Positions 52,590 to 61,560 of a stretch of 64,000 bases of DNA are shown here, piece by piece. A program made the position numbers and the translations under genes. The stretch's first letter is position 1, and the number at the start of each line of letters is the position of its first letter. Where the stretch lies: the NCBI GenBank assembly GCA_020634035.1, contig JACKCM010000003.1, forward strand, positions 1 through 64,000, read 5' to 3'. The notes beneath the pieces were generated by a model that worked only from the letters and a program-made list of their open reading frames with translations, was not told the DNA's origin and did no database searches. The DNA comes from Candidatus Obscuribacterales bacterium. Its GTDB lineage: Bacteria > Cyanobacteriota > Vampirovibrionia > Obscuribacterales > Obscuribacteraceae.

Positions 52590-53288
52590 CTAAGAGTCAG
52601 AGTCAGAATCAAAAACGGAACCATGGGGAAGCACCGCTCCGGCTTTAGTGATCAACCTCGAATAATCCTTGGGGGTGTTGACGTTGAAAAAAGCAGGCAG
52701 CTCGCCATAGCTGTTGCCGTTTCCGTTGCCCTTGACCCTATGGGTGGTGCAGGAGAGCTCTCCGAGCAAGTCTTTGATACTGAGCGTACCAGCAAAGAGA
52801 GATTCTTCTAAAGGCTTTATACAATTCTTCGAATAGAAGCCTAATAAAGGCTCAATGCCGTTGTCGTGAGAGATTACCACCACATCGCGTTCGTGCCGCA
52901 TGGCAGCCAGTGGCAGGACCAGCGATTCGTTTACCAGGGGCATGTCACAGGCGATCACAAAGACGTGGGGATATCTAGCCACGAGCAATCCGGAGAGAAT
53001 GCCGCCCATGGGACCTCGATAAGGCAGAATGTCTTTGACCACATCCATACCCAGGTCTTCGAAAGCTTCCGGTTCATTAGAGACCAGAAGGGTCTCCCGG
53101 AAAAGACCACCGATGCTTTTGATCACATGAGAGATCATGGTGCTGCCTTCATAGGGCAGAAAGGCTTTCGGCCTTCCCATTCGCTTGGAGCGTCCGCCAC
53201 AGAGGATGAGAGCGGTCACCGGCAGCGGAACCGCATTGGGATCGCTTATCTCTTCTTCTTTATCCAGATCATCGTGGGCATTCATCAT
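52590..53288 (-). CDS. mobA: Molybdenum cofactor guanylyltransferase MobA
   Basis: MobA attaches GMP to molybdopterin. The 232-residue protein has the nucleotidyltransferase start TALILCGGRSKRMGRPKAFLPYEGSTMI, then LPYRGPMGGILSGL and the metal site VIACDMPLV, and later NVNTPKDY. The ATG at 53288 is used; a GTG four codons earlier is also open. The C-terminus ends in DSDSDS coded by a short repeat. No other molybdenum genes are near, and it lies at the end of the minus-strand acyl-CoA group. Related NTP transferases are an alternative but the motifs favour MobA. Confidence 0.88.
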   Translation of the reverse strand: MMNAHDDLDKEEEISDPNAVPLPVTALILCGGRSKRMGRPKAFLPYEGSTMISHVIKSIGGLFRETLLVSNEPEAFEDLGMDVVKDILPYRGPMGGILSGLLVARYPHVFVIACDMPLVNESLVLPLAAMRHERDVVVISHDNGIEPLLGFYSKNCIKPLEESLFAGTLSIKDLLGELSCTTHRVKGNGNGNSYGELPAFFNVNTPKDYSRLITKAGAVLPHGSVFDSDSDS

Positions 53289-53310
53289 GTCTAATATCAC
53301 CTGAAACTAC

Positions 53311-54144
53311 CTACTCTCCCTTGTATTCGGGGGGACGCTTCTCCGCAAAAGCGGCCAGACCTTCCAGGCGGTCTTTTGTATTGAGCAGCTGGATATAAGC
53401 CTTGGTTTCAAGAGCCAGACCAGCTTCAAGATCTCGATCATAGCCTTTGTCAATCGCCTCTTTGGCGCGCTGAAGAGAAAGCGGGGCAGCCTGGGCAATC
53501 TCTTTTGCCCATTCTCTGACCGCCTCTAATAAGTCTTTCACACAGCCGTCTTCCATGCTCTCATTCACCTGGCTCTCGACCACACGATGAATCAATCCGA
53601 TGGACTTCCCATCGACGGCACCGATGGGAGCGGCAGTCAATATCATCTCTTTCGCCTTAGACTTTCCGATTAATCGTGGCAAGCGCTGGGTGCCGCCAGC
53701 ACCAGGGATGATACCAAGACGAACCTCAGTCAAACGCAGTTTGGCTTCGCTCATCATCACCCTTAGATCACAGGCGAGGGCAAGTTCGGTACCGCCGCCG
53801 AATGCGGACCCATTGATAGCCGCAATCACCGGCTGGGGCAAAGACTCTATCGTGCACATGGTTCTCTGAATCAGGGCGATATAATCGAGAGTTTCACCTT
53901 CGGTGAGAGTCTTACGCTCGGCAAGATCCGCGCCTGCACAAAACACTTTAGCGCCGGAGCCGATTATGGCGACTACCCTCACAGTTCGATCCGCCGCCAA
54001 CTCTTCGCAAGCAGCGATAATCTCTTTGAGAACCTGCCTGCTCAAACAGTTGTGCACCTGGGGTCGGTTCAATTTGATCCAGGCAAGATGCCCTTCTCTT
54101 TCCAGAATAACGACTTTCTCTTCAGTAGCCACCGCTTTACCCAT
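53311..54144 (-). CDS. Enoyl-CoA hydratase/isomerase family protein
   Basis: The 277-residue crotonase has the oxyanion-hole segments VFCAGADLAE and NGSAFGGGTELALACDLR, and the second-Glu region LTEVRLGIIPGAGGTQRLPRLIG, so both catalytic glutamates appear present. It ends with the usual AFAEKRPPEYKG. In leucine breakdown this position is held by methylglutaconyl-CoA hydratase (AUH/YngF). The adjacent upstream HMG-CoA lyase and small biotinyl protein match the B. subtilis yngHB-yngG-yngF order, supporting that role. Crotonase specificity cannot be told from sequence alone. Confidence 0.92.
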   Translation of the reverse strand: MGKAVATEEKVVILEREGHLAWIKLNRPQVHNCLSRQVLKEIIAACEELAADRTVRVVAIIGSGAKVFCAGADLAERKTLTEGETLDYIALIQRTMCTIESLPQPVIAAINGSAFGGGTELALACDLRVMMSEAKLRLTEVRLGIIPGAGGTQRLPRLIGKSKAKEMILTAAPIGAVDGKSIGLIHRVVESQVNESMEDGCVKDLLEAVREWAKEIAQAAPLSLQRAKEAIDKGYDRDLEAGLALETKAYIQLLNTKDRLEGLAAFAEKRPPEYKGE

Positions 54145-54161
54145 GCTCCTGTATCCCCTTA

Positions 54162-55124
54162 TTAACGAACCACCGAGCCGCTGTTATCAGCGCAAGACTC
54201 TACCGCCGGACAACCTTTCTGCCGCTTTCCGAGAGCGGCACCGAGATAACGTCCCGGCAATTTTTTCCCCAGAAGCTCCTGGGCGAGCAAACCGGCATCC
54301 ACCAACCTGTCTAGATCTATACCGGTATCACAGCCGATTCCATGCAGCAGATAGACCAGGTCTTCCGTGGCAAGATTGCCGGCTGCTCCCGGGGCATAGG
54401 GACAGCCGCCCATACCACCCAGACTGCTGTCATAGATCGAGATTCCCGACTCGAGACCGGCAAGCACATTGACCAGAGCAGTGCCTCTGGTGTCATGGAA
54501 GTGGAGAGCCAATTTATCCAGATCACAATGCCTTGCCACCCGCGATATCATATCGATAACCTGATTGGGAGTGGCGGCACCGATGGTATCACCCAGCGAG
54601 ATCTCATCTATACCCATTGATAAAAGACGTTCGGTGATTCTTGTTACCTGCTCGGGCGAGACCGTACCTTCATAGGGACATTCGAAAACCACCGAGACAT
54701 AACAGCGCACCGGATAGCCATCCCGCTTGGCGAGATCACAGACTTCTGCCAGAGCGACAAAGGCTTCATCCACCGACTTATTTATGTTCTTCTTACTGTG
54801 AGACTCCGAGGCGGACATAAACAGCGCCACCTGATTGAGACCCGCCTCTTTGAAGCGTTCATACCCCTTCAAATTAGGCACCAGGGCCGACTTGTTCACA
54901 TCCGGCAGATTAAGAGCGCCGGCGACATCTAAAGCATCGGCAAGCTGAGGTATCCACTTTGGCGAGACAAAGGAGCTAACCTCGATATTCTTCAATCCGG
55001 TTGCCGCAAGCGCTTCGATCAAACGAACCTTGTCGGCGGTGGGGATGTTTTTTTCTTCGTTCTGAAGACCGTCCCGGGGGCCCACCTCGACTACTTTTAT
55101 CTGAGCTGGAAGATTCTCGAACAT
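54162..55124 (-). CDS. mvaB: Hydroxymethylglutaryl-CoA lyase
   Basis: The enzyme splits HMG-CoA into acetyl-CoA and acetoacetate, the last step of leucine degradation. The 320-residue TIM-barrel protein has VVEVGPRDGLQNE at the active site, SFVSPKWIPQLAD, the metal-ligand strand LHFHDTRGTALVN and the C-terminal loop GGMGGCPYAPGAAGNLATEDLVYLL with the catalytic Cys. GAGG lies 8 nt before the ATG. It is flanked by the biotinyl-carrier and enoyl-CoA hydratase genes with 11 and 17 bp between coding regions, so one operon is likely. Confidence 0.96.
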   Translation of the reverse strand: MFENLPAQIKVVEVGPRDGLQNEEKNIPTADKVRLIEALAATGLKNIEVSSFVSPKWIPQLADALDVAGALNLPDVNKSALVPNLKGYERFKEAGLNQVALFMSASESHSKKNINKSVDEAFVALAEVCDLAKRDGYPVRCYVSVVFECPYEGTVSPEQVTRITERLLSMGIDEISLGDTIGAATPNQVIDMISRVARHCDLDKLALHFHDTRGTALVNVLAGLESGISIYDSSLGGMGGCPYAPGAAGNLATEDLVYLLHGIGCDTGIDLDRLVDAGLLAQELLGKKLPGRYLGAALGKRQKGCPAVESCADNSGSVVR

Positions 55125-55135
55125 CCGACTTTACC

Positions 55136-55348
55136 TCAGTCGAGCACGAGCAGCAGATCGCCCTCGTTGACAAAGTCACCGCTGTTGACTTTGACCTCTT
55201 TCACTTTACCGGCTTTATCAGATTGCACAGGAAGCTGCATCTTCATGGATTCGAGAATCGCCACTTCCATACCGTCGGTTACATCATCTCCCGGCTTGAC
55301 CAGGATCTCGAGAACAACACCAGCCATCATCGACGCAATTTCTTTCAT
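55136..55348 (-). CDS. Small biotin carboxyl-carrier-like protein
   Basis: The start at 55348 is preferred because GGAG lies 3 nt upstream; 10 further codons are open before it. The 70-residue protein is a stand-alone biotinyl domain with the biotinylation motif ESMKM (Lys at about residue 35), preceded by GVVLEILVKPGDDVTDGMEVAIL and followed by GDFVNEGDLLLVL. It resembles the short BCCP-like protein YngHB of B. subtilis. The expected biotin carboxylase and carboxyltransferase genes are not adjacent, so the carrier must work with enzymes encoded elsewhere. Confidence 0.88.
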   Translation of the reverse strand: MKEIASMMAGVVLEILVKPGDDVTDGMEVAILESMKMQLPVQSDKAGKVKEVKVNSGDFVNEGDLLLVLD

Positions 55349-55546
55349 AATCTCCGCCCACTTTCCTGTTACGGACAACTTCCAATATTCTGCCGACGAA
55401 GAAAACGCAAAATAGCGACCAATCCGTTGGACAGGCTCTTGATGTTAGCAGAGGATTGCTTTTTGTAAATGACCATGTTCTCAGATCCGCCCCAGCTGAG
55501 ACGAATTAGAGACTGTTAACCAGGCAAACCAGGCAAACCAAATAGA

Positions 55547-56647
55547 TTAGCTGAAGAGACCCCTGAGGGCGTCGTTTATCTTCTTGTTGTCTTTAGGACC
55601 GTTATCTTCTTCCTCTTCGCCGCCTTCGGGCTTGAGCGCATCACTTATATCAAACCCACCCGGAGCAGCCTGATTCTGCTGAAGAACCGCCTGCTGCTGG
55701 GGAGGCAACTGTTGAGGATGGGGCTGAGCTGCTTGTGGCTGCGGCATACCAGGCATCTGAGGAGGCACCGGAGGCTGAGGATGACCCTCCTGGGGGAACT
55801 GACTGCTGGTTTCGCTGGTCTCCCAACCCATCGCTTGCGGTGCGCCGCCCCAGGGGGCGTCCTGGTCAATTTCAGCGGTAGGATCGACACCCTGACTGAA
55901 AGGGAAGAGCGATTCGGGCGGCTCTGCAGCCGGAGGAGCGATGGCAGGCTGAGGCGGCTGCATCATGCCCATATTGGGCATACCCGGCGGCGTCTGCATG
56001 GCATCGAAGGCGGTGGGCGGATTGGGAATACCCGGCAAAATCGGAGGCGCATGCGGATTATCCAGGGCAACCGGCGAGACGTCCTGCCCGACTAAATTAG
56101 GCTGCGGCTGCGACTGAACAGGTGGCTGCGGTGGCATCATTTGAGGTTCCGGTATCGATTCAAGAACTGGCTCCAACTCGGGCTCCGAAGCGACATCCGG
56201 CTCAAGCTCCAGTTCTGGTTCCGGCGGCAGTTCGAGTTCTAGCTCGAGGTCATCATCCATCACCGTGGAAGCTTCTTCCATAATCTCCGCGGCCATGGAC
56301 CTGGTATCATCGGCGACACCACGATCGTGGTCATAAGAACTATTCGCGCCGTTAGAATTAGAACCGTTTGAGCCGTTTGAGCCATGTTCAGAGGAATCAC
56401 GGTTGTCTCTGATTCGATCAGAGGCTTTATCGAGCACATCGGACCAATCACCACCGGCATAGCGGTTCTTCATCATTTCGACTTTTTCCCGATCTCTGGC
56501 TACACTCTCTAGCCTTTCACGGGAGGAGACAATCCTATCTTCCAGTTCGGAAATCTGTTTCTCGATCTCGCTAATCTCTTCTTTGTTCAGCGCCTCCTTT
56601 TCCTGGAAGTCATCAAGAAGCTCTTTGATTTTTGCGATAGAACTCAT
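55547..56647 (-). CDS. Coiled-coil and Pro-rich low-complexity protein
   Basis: The 366-residue protein has a coiled coil at about residues 1-60 (IAKIKELLDDFQEKEALNKEEISEIEKQISELEDRIVSSRERLESV), then a Ser/Asn/Gly segment (HGSNGSNGSN), an acidic Glu/Pro repeat (ELELELPPEPELELEP) and a long Pro/Gln/Met-rich region. The C-terminus ends NKKINDALRGLFS, a short conserved-looking helix. No enzyme motif, signal peptide or membrane segment is seen. It may be a cytosolic scaffold together with the protein encoded just upstream. The family is unknown. Confidence 0.75.
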   Translation of the reverse strand: MSSIAKIKELLDDFQEKEALNKEEISEIEKQISELEDRIVSSRERLESVARDREKVEMMKNRYAGGDWSDVLDKASDRIRDNRDSSEHGSNGSNGSNSNGANSSYDHDRGVADDTRSMAAEIMEEASTVMDDDLELELELPPEPELELEPDVASEPELEPVLESIPEPQMMPPQPPVQSQPQPNLVGQDVSPVALDNPHAPPILPGIPNPPTAFDAMQTPPGMPNMGMMQPPQPAIAPPAAEPPESLFPFSQGVDPTAEIDQDAPWGGAPQAMGWETSETSSQFPQEGHPQPPVPPQMPGMPQPQAAQPHPQQLPPQQQAVLQQNQAAPGGFDISDALKPEGGEEEEDNGPKDNKKINDALRGLFS

Positions 56648-56744
56648 TTTATGAATAGTCGCTCCTGGTCTGCTTAACTTAAGATTCGGTTTGGACTAAT
56701 ACCTTATCATCTAACTCGTCGGCAATGAAGGAAATTTGAAGATT

Positions 56745-57527
56745 CTAGCCGTCGTTCATCGTCAAACTCTTCTTGGTCTCGTCGACCAGCCTGGTAAAGA
56801 GCCACATGCAGAGCTGATCTAGCGTATCCACCGGCGGCTCACTATCCTTCATTCTCCACATCATGCCCTGTTCTGAAATCTTTACCTGCATGACACAGAG
56901 AGGAGGATACTGCTCTTCAGCCCGAGATAGACCCATGACAATATTGGCTGGTATCAAATACGATTCCACAGTGTCTTCATAGCCCCTGACTACCAGAGCA
57001 TAGTGCCGAGTAGTGAATCGGCACCTGAAATAAGTAGCGGTCTCCTCGGCTTCTCTGAGGCGATTGTATCGAGTGACTTCGGTAACATCACCGGATATAG
57101 TACCGGAGACATGCAAATCCGTACCACCTGCCACGCGGTTGAAGTCATAGGTATAACGCTGCAAAAGTCCGTAGATTTTGTCGATCAAAACAGCGATACC
57201 GGTCTTGTACACCGACTCTTTGTAAATTTCCTGAAGCTTGACGCCCCGCTGATCGGCAAGAGCCTGCATAGTATTCTGCTTCAGTTGCGACATCCAGTCG
57301 CCGTCTTCCTGGCCTTCCTGATTTTCTTCGTGATAGACAAGCACTTGCTCGGACTGGGCAACCTGCCAGCCCTGGGGCATATTACCTTCAGGTGCGTATT
57401 CACCGCCATGCCCATAAATAGACCTGTCCGCATTTTTAGGAAGTCCCTGGGCCGGAGCGGACATACGATCGATGAATTTGCGATTGCGCCGCTTGTCATC
57501 GGCCCCTGAATCACCTTTTGGTCGCAT
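56745..57527 (-). CDS. Conserved-looking cytosolic protein of unknown function
   Basis: The 260-residue protein begins with a charged, probably disordered 75-residue segment. The rest looks globular: NTMQALADQRGVKLQEIYKESVYKTGIAVLIDKIYGLLQRYTYDFNRVAGGTDLHVSGTISGDVTEVTRYNR, then ATYFRCRFTTRHYALVVRGYEDTVESYLIPA, an alternating helix and strand pattern. There are no membrane segments or catalytic motifs I recognise. It lies 97 bp upstream of the low-complexity coiled-coil gene on the same strand, so they may be expressed together. Confidence 0.7.
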   Translation of the reverse strand: MRPKGDSGADDKRRNRKFIDRMSAPAQGLPKNADRSIYGHGGEYAPEGNMPQGWQVAQSEQVLVYHEENQEGQEDGDWMSQLKQNTMQALADQRGVKLQEIYKESVYKTGIAVLIDKIYGLLQRYTYDFNRVAGGTDLHVSGTISGDVTEVTRYNRLREAEETATYFRCRFTTRHYALVVRGYEDTVESYLIPANIVMGLSRAEEQYPPLCVMQVKISEQGMMWRMKDSEPPVDTLDQLCMWLFTRLVDETKKSLTMNDG

Positions 57528-57659
57528 CCCTAACGCCTCTCATAAATATGTCCCGAGCCGGAACTCTCCACTACTCTTAGACAACATACCCATTACAGGC
57601 CTTAGTTTTTCACTATAGGACGGTCGTTTAAACGTAATAGATTAAAAAATAAATGAAAT

Positions 57660-60230
57660 CTATTGCTGGAAGTACTTGACTAGCTGAGAATACTCGCTCA
57701 GGTCGGCCGAAGTCTTCTGCAAATCGGATCCGTCGGCGTAAAGATGAACAACAGGCTCGACAGCGTCCGGCAAAACCAGAATCCAGTGTTCCGGTCGGGT
57801 CTCGATTTTGACTCCGTCCAATAATTCTACCGGCTTGTCGTGATGCTTCTCGACCAGAAGACGCATGACCTGCCCCTTCCTCTCCCAGGGACAGTGAACC
57901 GAGTCTACCTGATAGACCAGAGGCGGCAGATCCTGAACAGCCTGCGAAAGAGTACGTCCCTGGTAGGTAAGATGCTCCAGAACTTGCCCCAGAGCGAACA
58001 TACCGTCATAGCCGTTCTGAAATTCCGGGAAGATAAAACAACCTGTTCCGGAACCGGCCAGGGCGACATTCTCTTCTTTGGCACAGGCAGTACCGATCTC
58101 GGTTTCAGAAGCCTTGCAGCGCACGACTTCACAGCCATGGAGTGCGGCGATTTTCTCGATGATCGAGCTGGCGTTCACCGGCACCACTATTTTCTTGCCG
58201 GGCTTGTCTCTGAGGATGATATCCGCCACCAGGGCAAGCAGAAGTTCGCCCCTGATAATCTGACCGGTCTCGTCCACCAGGGTAACCTGCTCGCCGTTAC
58301 GACCGATCTGAGCGCCCATATCCGCATTTAGAGCCTTGACCACATCGGCAAGCTGGCGACGCATGGCGGTTCTCTCTTCGGCTTTCGTTGGATTGGCCCG
58401 AATCGAAGAGTTGAGCACCACAGTCTCAATGCCCAGCTGACCGAGCATATCAGGCAAAATCACGTCGGTTTCCGCCATGGCGTAATCAATGACCACCTTG
58501 GGTGCCCGGGTGGCTATCTCTCCAGAACGCATTACCCGGGTAAAATTGGAGCCCGGCATCACACAGAACGGTACCGTGTCCTCTTCGAAAACCTGCCCTT
58601 TGATCCGTTCGACATAGGTCTGTTTGTAATACTCTCTAACCCGGCTGGGATAAGAGATATGACCTACATCGCTGGGCTTGCAGCGAGGGAAATCTTCTTT
58701 GAAGAAGGTGGTCTCGATCTTGCGCTCGAAACGCTTGGTGACGGTAATTCCTTTGCTGTCGAAGAATTCGATCATCACCTTCTCAGGCTCTCTCTGGGAG
58801 ACCCGAATATGAATCAAACCTGCGGCACGCTGAGATTTGACATAGTGCCGAGAGATAGGAAGCGGCGTCGCTTCCAGGTTCTGAACTTCTATCCCCACCG
58901 ACACGAGACCGGCTGATATAGCCCGACTGATCATCTGAGAGACCGGCCAGTAATCGCGACTCAATAGAACCGGTCCGCTCTGGACAACAGAGCCGTAAGC
59001 GGCAGCCAGGTTGACGGCAAATTCGGGCGTGATCTCCACATTGGCGAGCCCGCGCACACCATGGGCACCAAATAGCGTCCTCGGAGCTTTAGTCCCCCAG
59101 ACCAGCGAGGTCAGAAGCCTGGAACCCGACTCGATCACTTTGTCAGGCCAGACCCGGACATCCGGGGATATAACGGCATCCTGTCCGACACTGCTGTTGG
59201 AGCCGATGATACCACCCTCTAGAATTTCAGCGCCATCATGAACAGTGGCATTGTTGCAGACTACACAAGCCCTGAGCTTCGAACCTTTACCTACATAGAC
59301 ATTGGACCAGATCACCGGCTGCTTGGCGGAGACTTTATCCTGAATCACGACATTGTCGCCGATAGTTGAATAGGGACCGATCTCGGCTCCGGCTCCGATT
59401 CGGCAACCATTACCGATGATCACCGGACCTTCGACTTTCGCCTGGGGATCGATAATGGTGCCATCGCCTACGAAAACACCTTTTTCGGTTTCGCGAATAT
59501 AGTCGATGTCCATATCGACTTTGCCTTCCAACAAATCTTTATGAGCCTGGCGATACATCTGCAAGTTGCCGATATCGCACCAGTAGTCATCTTCGAGGGT
59601 GTAGCCGTACATAGGCTCGTTACGAAGCAGAAGCAACGGAAACAGATCGTTAGAGAAATCCTGCTCCTGACCCATGACCACATAATTGAGCACTTCAGGC
59701 TCAAGAATATAAGTGCCGGTATTGGCAGTATCGGAGAAGACCTCTGAAGCACCAGGCTTTTCGAGAAAGCGCTGGATGCGACCATCGTTGTCGGTAATAA
59801 CCAGACCATATTCGAAGGGGCTCTCCACTCGCTTTAGAATGAGGGTAGCCTTCGACCCTTTCTCCTTATGAAATTTAAGCGCTTTGGTCAGGTCCATGTC
59901 GGTGAGCGAATCACCGGAGATAACCAGAAAAGTGGAATCGAGCTTATCCTGAACAGCTTTGACACATCCGGCTGTGCCCAGCGGTTTGCCTTCCTCGACC
60001 GAATAATCGACCTTTATGCCCAGATCGCTGCCGTCCTGGAAGTAATCTTTGATTGCATCAGGAAGATAGAAGAGGGTAAATATGACTTCGTCGAAGCCGT
60101 GCTTCTTGAGGAGCTTCACTGTGTGGTAGCACATCGGTTTGTTGGCCACCGGCACCATCGGCTTGGGCAGGTTGCAAGTCAAAGGTCTCAACCTTGTCCC
60201 GGATCCGCCTGCCATTATTACCGCTTTCAT
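57660..60230 (-). CDS. Sugar-phosphate nucleotidyltransferase fused to a degenerate phosphomannomutase-like region
   Basis: Residues 1-235 are a nucleotidyltransferase (MAGGSGTRLRPLTCNLPKPMVPVANKP, the GDSLTDMD metal loop) of the mannose-1-phosphate guanylyltransferase / glucose-1-phosphate type. About 255-385 is a left-handed beta-helix of hexapeptide repeats. From about 395 on the protein follows the phosphohexomutase layout, but the active-site serine loop TASHNP is replaced by RVSQREPE and the DGDxDR metal loop by GSGTGCFIF, so mutase activity is unlikely. Similar fusions occur in cyanobacteria. It lies 3 bp after the glycosyltransferase gene, suggesting joint work in glycan synthesis. 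Confidence 0.9.
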   Translation of the reverse strand: MKAVIMAGGSGTRLRPLTCNLPKPMVPVANKPMCYHTVKLLKKHGFDEVIFTLFYLPDAIKDYFQDGSDLGIKVDYSVEEGKPLGTAGCVKAVQDKLDSTFLVISGDSLTDMDLTKALKFHKEKGSKATLILKRVESPFEYGLVITDNDGRIQRFLEKPGASEVFSDTANTGTYILEPEVLNYVVMGQEQDFSNDLFPLLLLRNEPMYGYTLEDDYWCDIGNLQMYRQAHKDLLEGKVDMDIDYIRETEKGVFVGDGTIIDPQAKVEGPVIIGNGCRIGAGAEIGPYSTIGDNVVIQDKVSAKQPVIWSNVYVGKGSKLRACVVCNNATVHDGAEILEGGIIGSNSSVGQDAVISPDVRVWPDKVIESGSRLLTSLVWGTKAPRTLFGAHGVRGLANVEITPEFAVNLAAAYGSVVQSGPVLLSRDYWPVSQMISRAISAGLVSVGIEVQNLEATPLPISRHYVKSQRAAGLIHIRVSQREPEKVMIEFFDSKGITVTKRFERKIETTFFKEDFPRCKPSDVGHISYPSRVREYYKQTYVERIKGQVFEEDTVPFCVMPGSNFTRVMRSGEIATRAPKVVIDYAMAETDVILPDMLGQLGIETVVLNSSIRANPTKAEERTAMRRQLADVVKALNADMGAQIGRNGEQVTLVDETGQIIRGELLLALVADIILRDKPGKKIVVPVNASSIIEKIAALHGCEVVRCKASETEIGTACAKEENVALAGSGTGCFIFPEFQNGYDGMFALGQVLEHLTYQGRTLSQAVQDLPPLVYQVDSVHCPWERKGQVMRLLVEKHHDKPVELLDGVKIETRPEHWILVLPDAVEPVVHLYADGSDLQKTSADLSEYSQLVKYFQQ

Positions 60231-60233
60231 TCT

Positions 60234-61478
60234 CTAACTCCTCGTTAACAGCTTGCTCGATTTTGATTTGGATGCAGATTCAGAATCGGAATCAGCCGCT
60301 GAAGCGGCCTCTTCGACCACCTCTTTGTAGACGGCATGGGTCTTCTGAGAGATCACTTTCCAGTTGTAGATGTTGTGAACGCTATCAAGGGCATTCTTCC
60401 TGAGCTTCTCGGCCAGGTCCGGATTTCTGAGAACTTCCAGCAAGCCCCAGGCAAGGCTCTGAGAATTGCCTGCATAGGTGGTGACTCCGGTCTCCATGTG
60501 AACAACGAAGTCGCGCAGCCCACCCACATCAGAGACCACTGCAGGCACCTGAGCAGCCATCGCTTCCAGGGCGACGATGCCGAAAGGTTCATAAAGACTG
60601 GGAATTGCTACTATATCTGCGATTTTATAGAGCTGAATCAGCTCGTCATCGCCGACATAGCCCAGGAACTTGACGTTGTGATCGACCCCTAGATGATGGG
60701 CGCGCCCTTTGAGCTCGTCCATGAAATAACCGGTACCAACTATCAAGAACTGTGTTCCCGGATAATTTTGCAGGACCTGGGGTGCGGCTTCGAGCAGCAC
60801 CTGAACTCCTTTCTCATTCACCAGCCTGCCGACATAAAGAACAATCTTCTGTTCGGCGGCAGCGTACTGATTGCGCAGGGGCTGTGGGTCGAACTGCACG
60901 TCAAAATGGCTTGGATCCGTGCCGTTTGGAATCATTCGAATCTTATCCGGCGGCAGCTGAAAGAGGTGTTGAAGCTCATGCTCCATATGATGACTGTTGA
61001 CAATCACCCTCCAGGACTCGAAGGTCAGCCTCCACTCGAGCTGATTGACATAGCGCTGCATATCGGTGTGGATGCCGCCCATGCGTCCCTGCTCGGTGGC
61101 ATGGATGGTCGACACTAGTGGTAATCCAAAACCGCTTTTCATCACCCAGGCAGCATCGGTGACCATCCAGTCATGGGCATGAACCACATCGAATTTCACT
61201 TTTCTATGAAGCTGAATTGCATACTGGAGCATGCCGATATTCAAACGAGCGACCCAGTGCAAAAAATCCGGTGTCGGATCGGTCTGGCTCTTGACCCTGT
61301 GAACATGGACCCCTTCATCCAGGTCGTACTCTCTGGTGCCAGGGTGGTCGGCGGTGACCACATGCACCTCTAGCCCGCTCTTGACCAGCTCTCGGGATAG
61401 CGCCCAGACAACCCGGGACAATCCGCCTATCACCCTGGGCGGGTACTCCCATGCCAACATTAGAACTCGCTTGGGCAC
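60234..61478 (-). CDS. GT4 family glycosyltransferase
   Basis: The GTG at 61478 has AAGGAG 7 nt upstream and gives the normal family start VPKRVLMLAWEYPPRVIGGLSRVVWALSREL. The 414-residue GT-B protein has an N-terminal acceptor domain with HAHDWMVTDAA and a donor domain with LYVGRLVNEKGVQVLLEA and EPFGIVALEAMAAQVPAVVSDVGGL, carrying the EX7E-like motif. The tail is Ser/Asp/Lys-rich. The enzyme resembles glycogen-synthase-like and sucrose-type GT4 proteins; the donor sugar is unknown. The nucleotidyltransferase gene following it could supply the activated sugar. Confidence 0.93.
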   Translation of the reverse strand: MPKRVLMLAWEYPPRVIGGLSRVVWALSRELVKSGLEVHVVTADHPGTREYDLDEGVHVHRVKSQTDPTPDFLHWVARLNIGMLQYAIQLHRKVKFDVVHAHDWMVTDAAWVMKSGFGLPLVSTIHATEQGRMGGIHTDMQRYVNQLEWRLTFESWRVIVNSHHMEHELQHLFQLPPDKIRMIPNGTDPSHFDVQFDPQPLRNQYAAAEQKIVLYVGRLVNEKGVQVLLEAAPQVLQNYPGTQFLIVGTGYFMDELKGRAHHLGVDHNVKFLGYVGDDELIQLYKIADIVAIPSLYEPFGIVALEAMAAQVPAVVSDVGGLRDFVVHMETGVTTYAGNSQSLAWGLLEVLRNPDLAEKLRKNALDSVHNIYNWKVISQKTHAVYKEVVEEAASAADSDSESASKSKSSKLLTRS

Positions 61479-61560
61479 TAGATTACTCCTTATCCTCACC
61501 AAATATCGCCAGACTTGCCGACCTATCGACTGTATATATTACACTCACCACAACGATATT

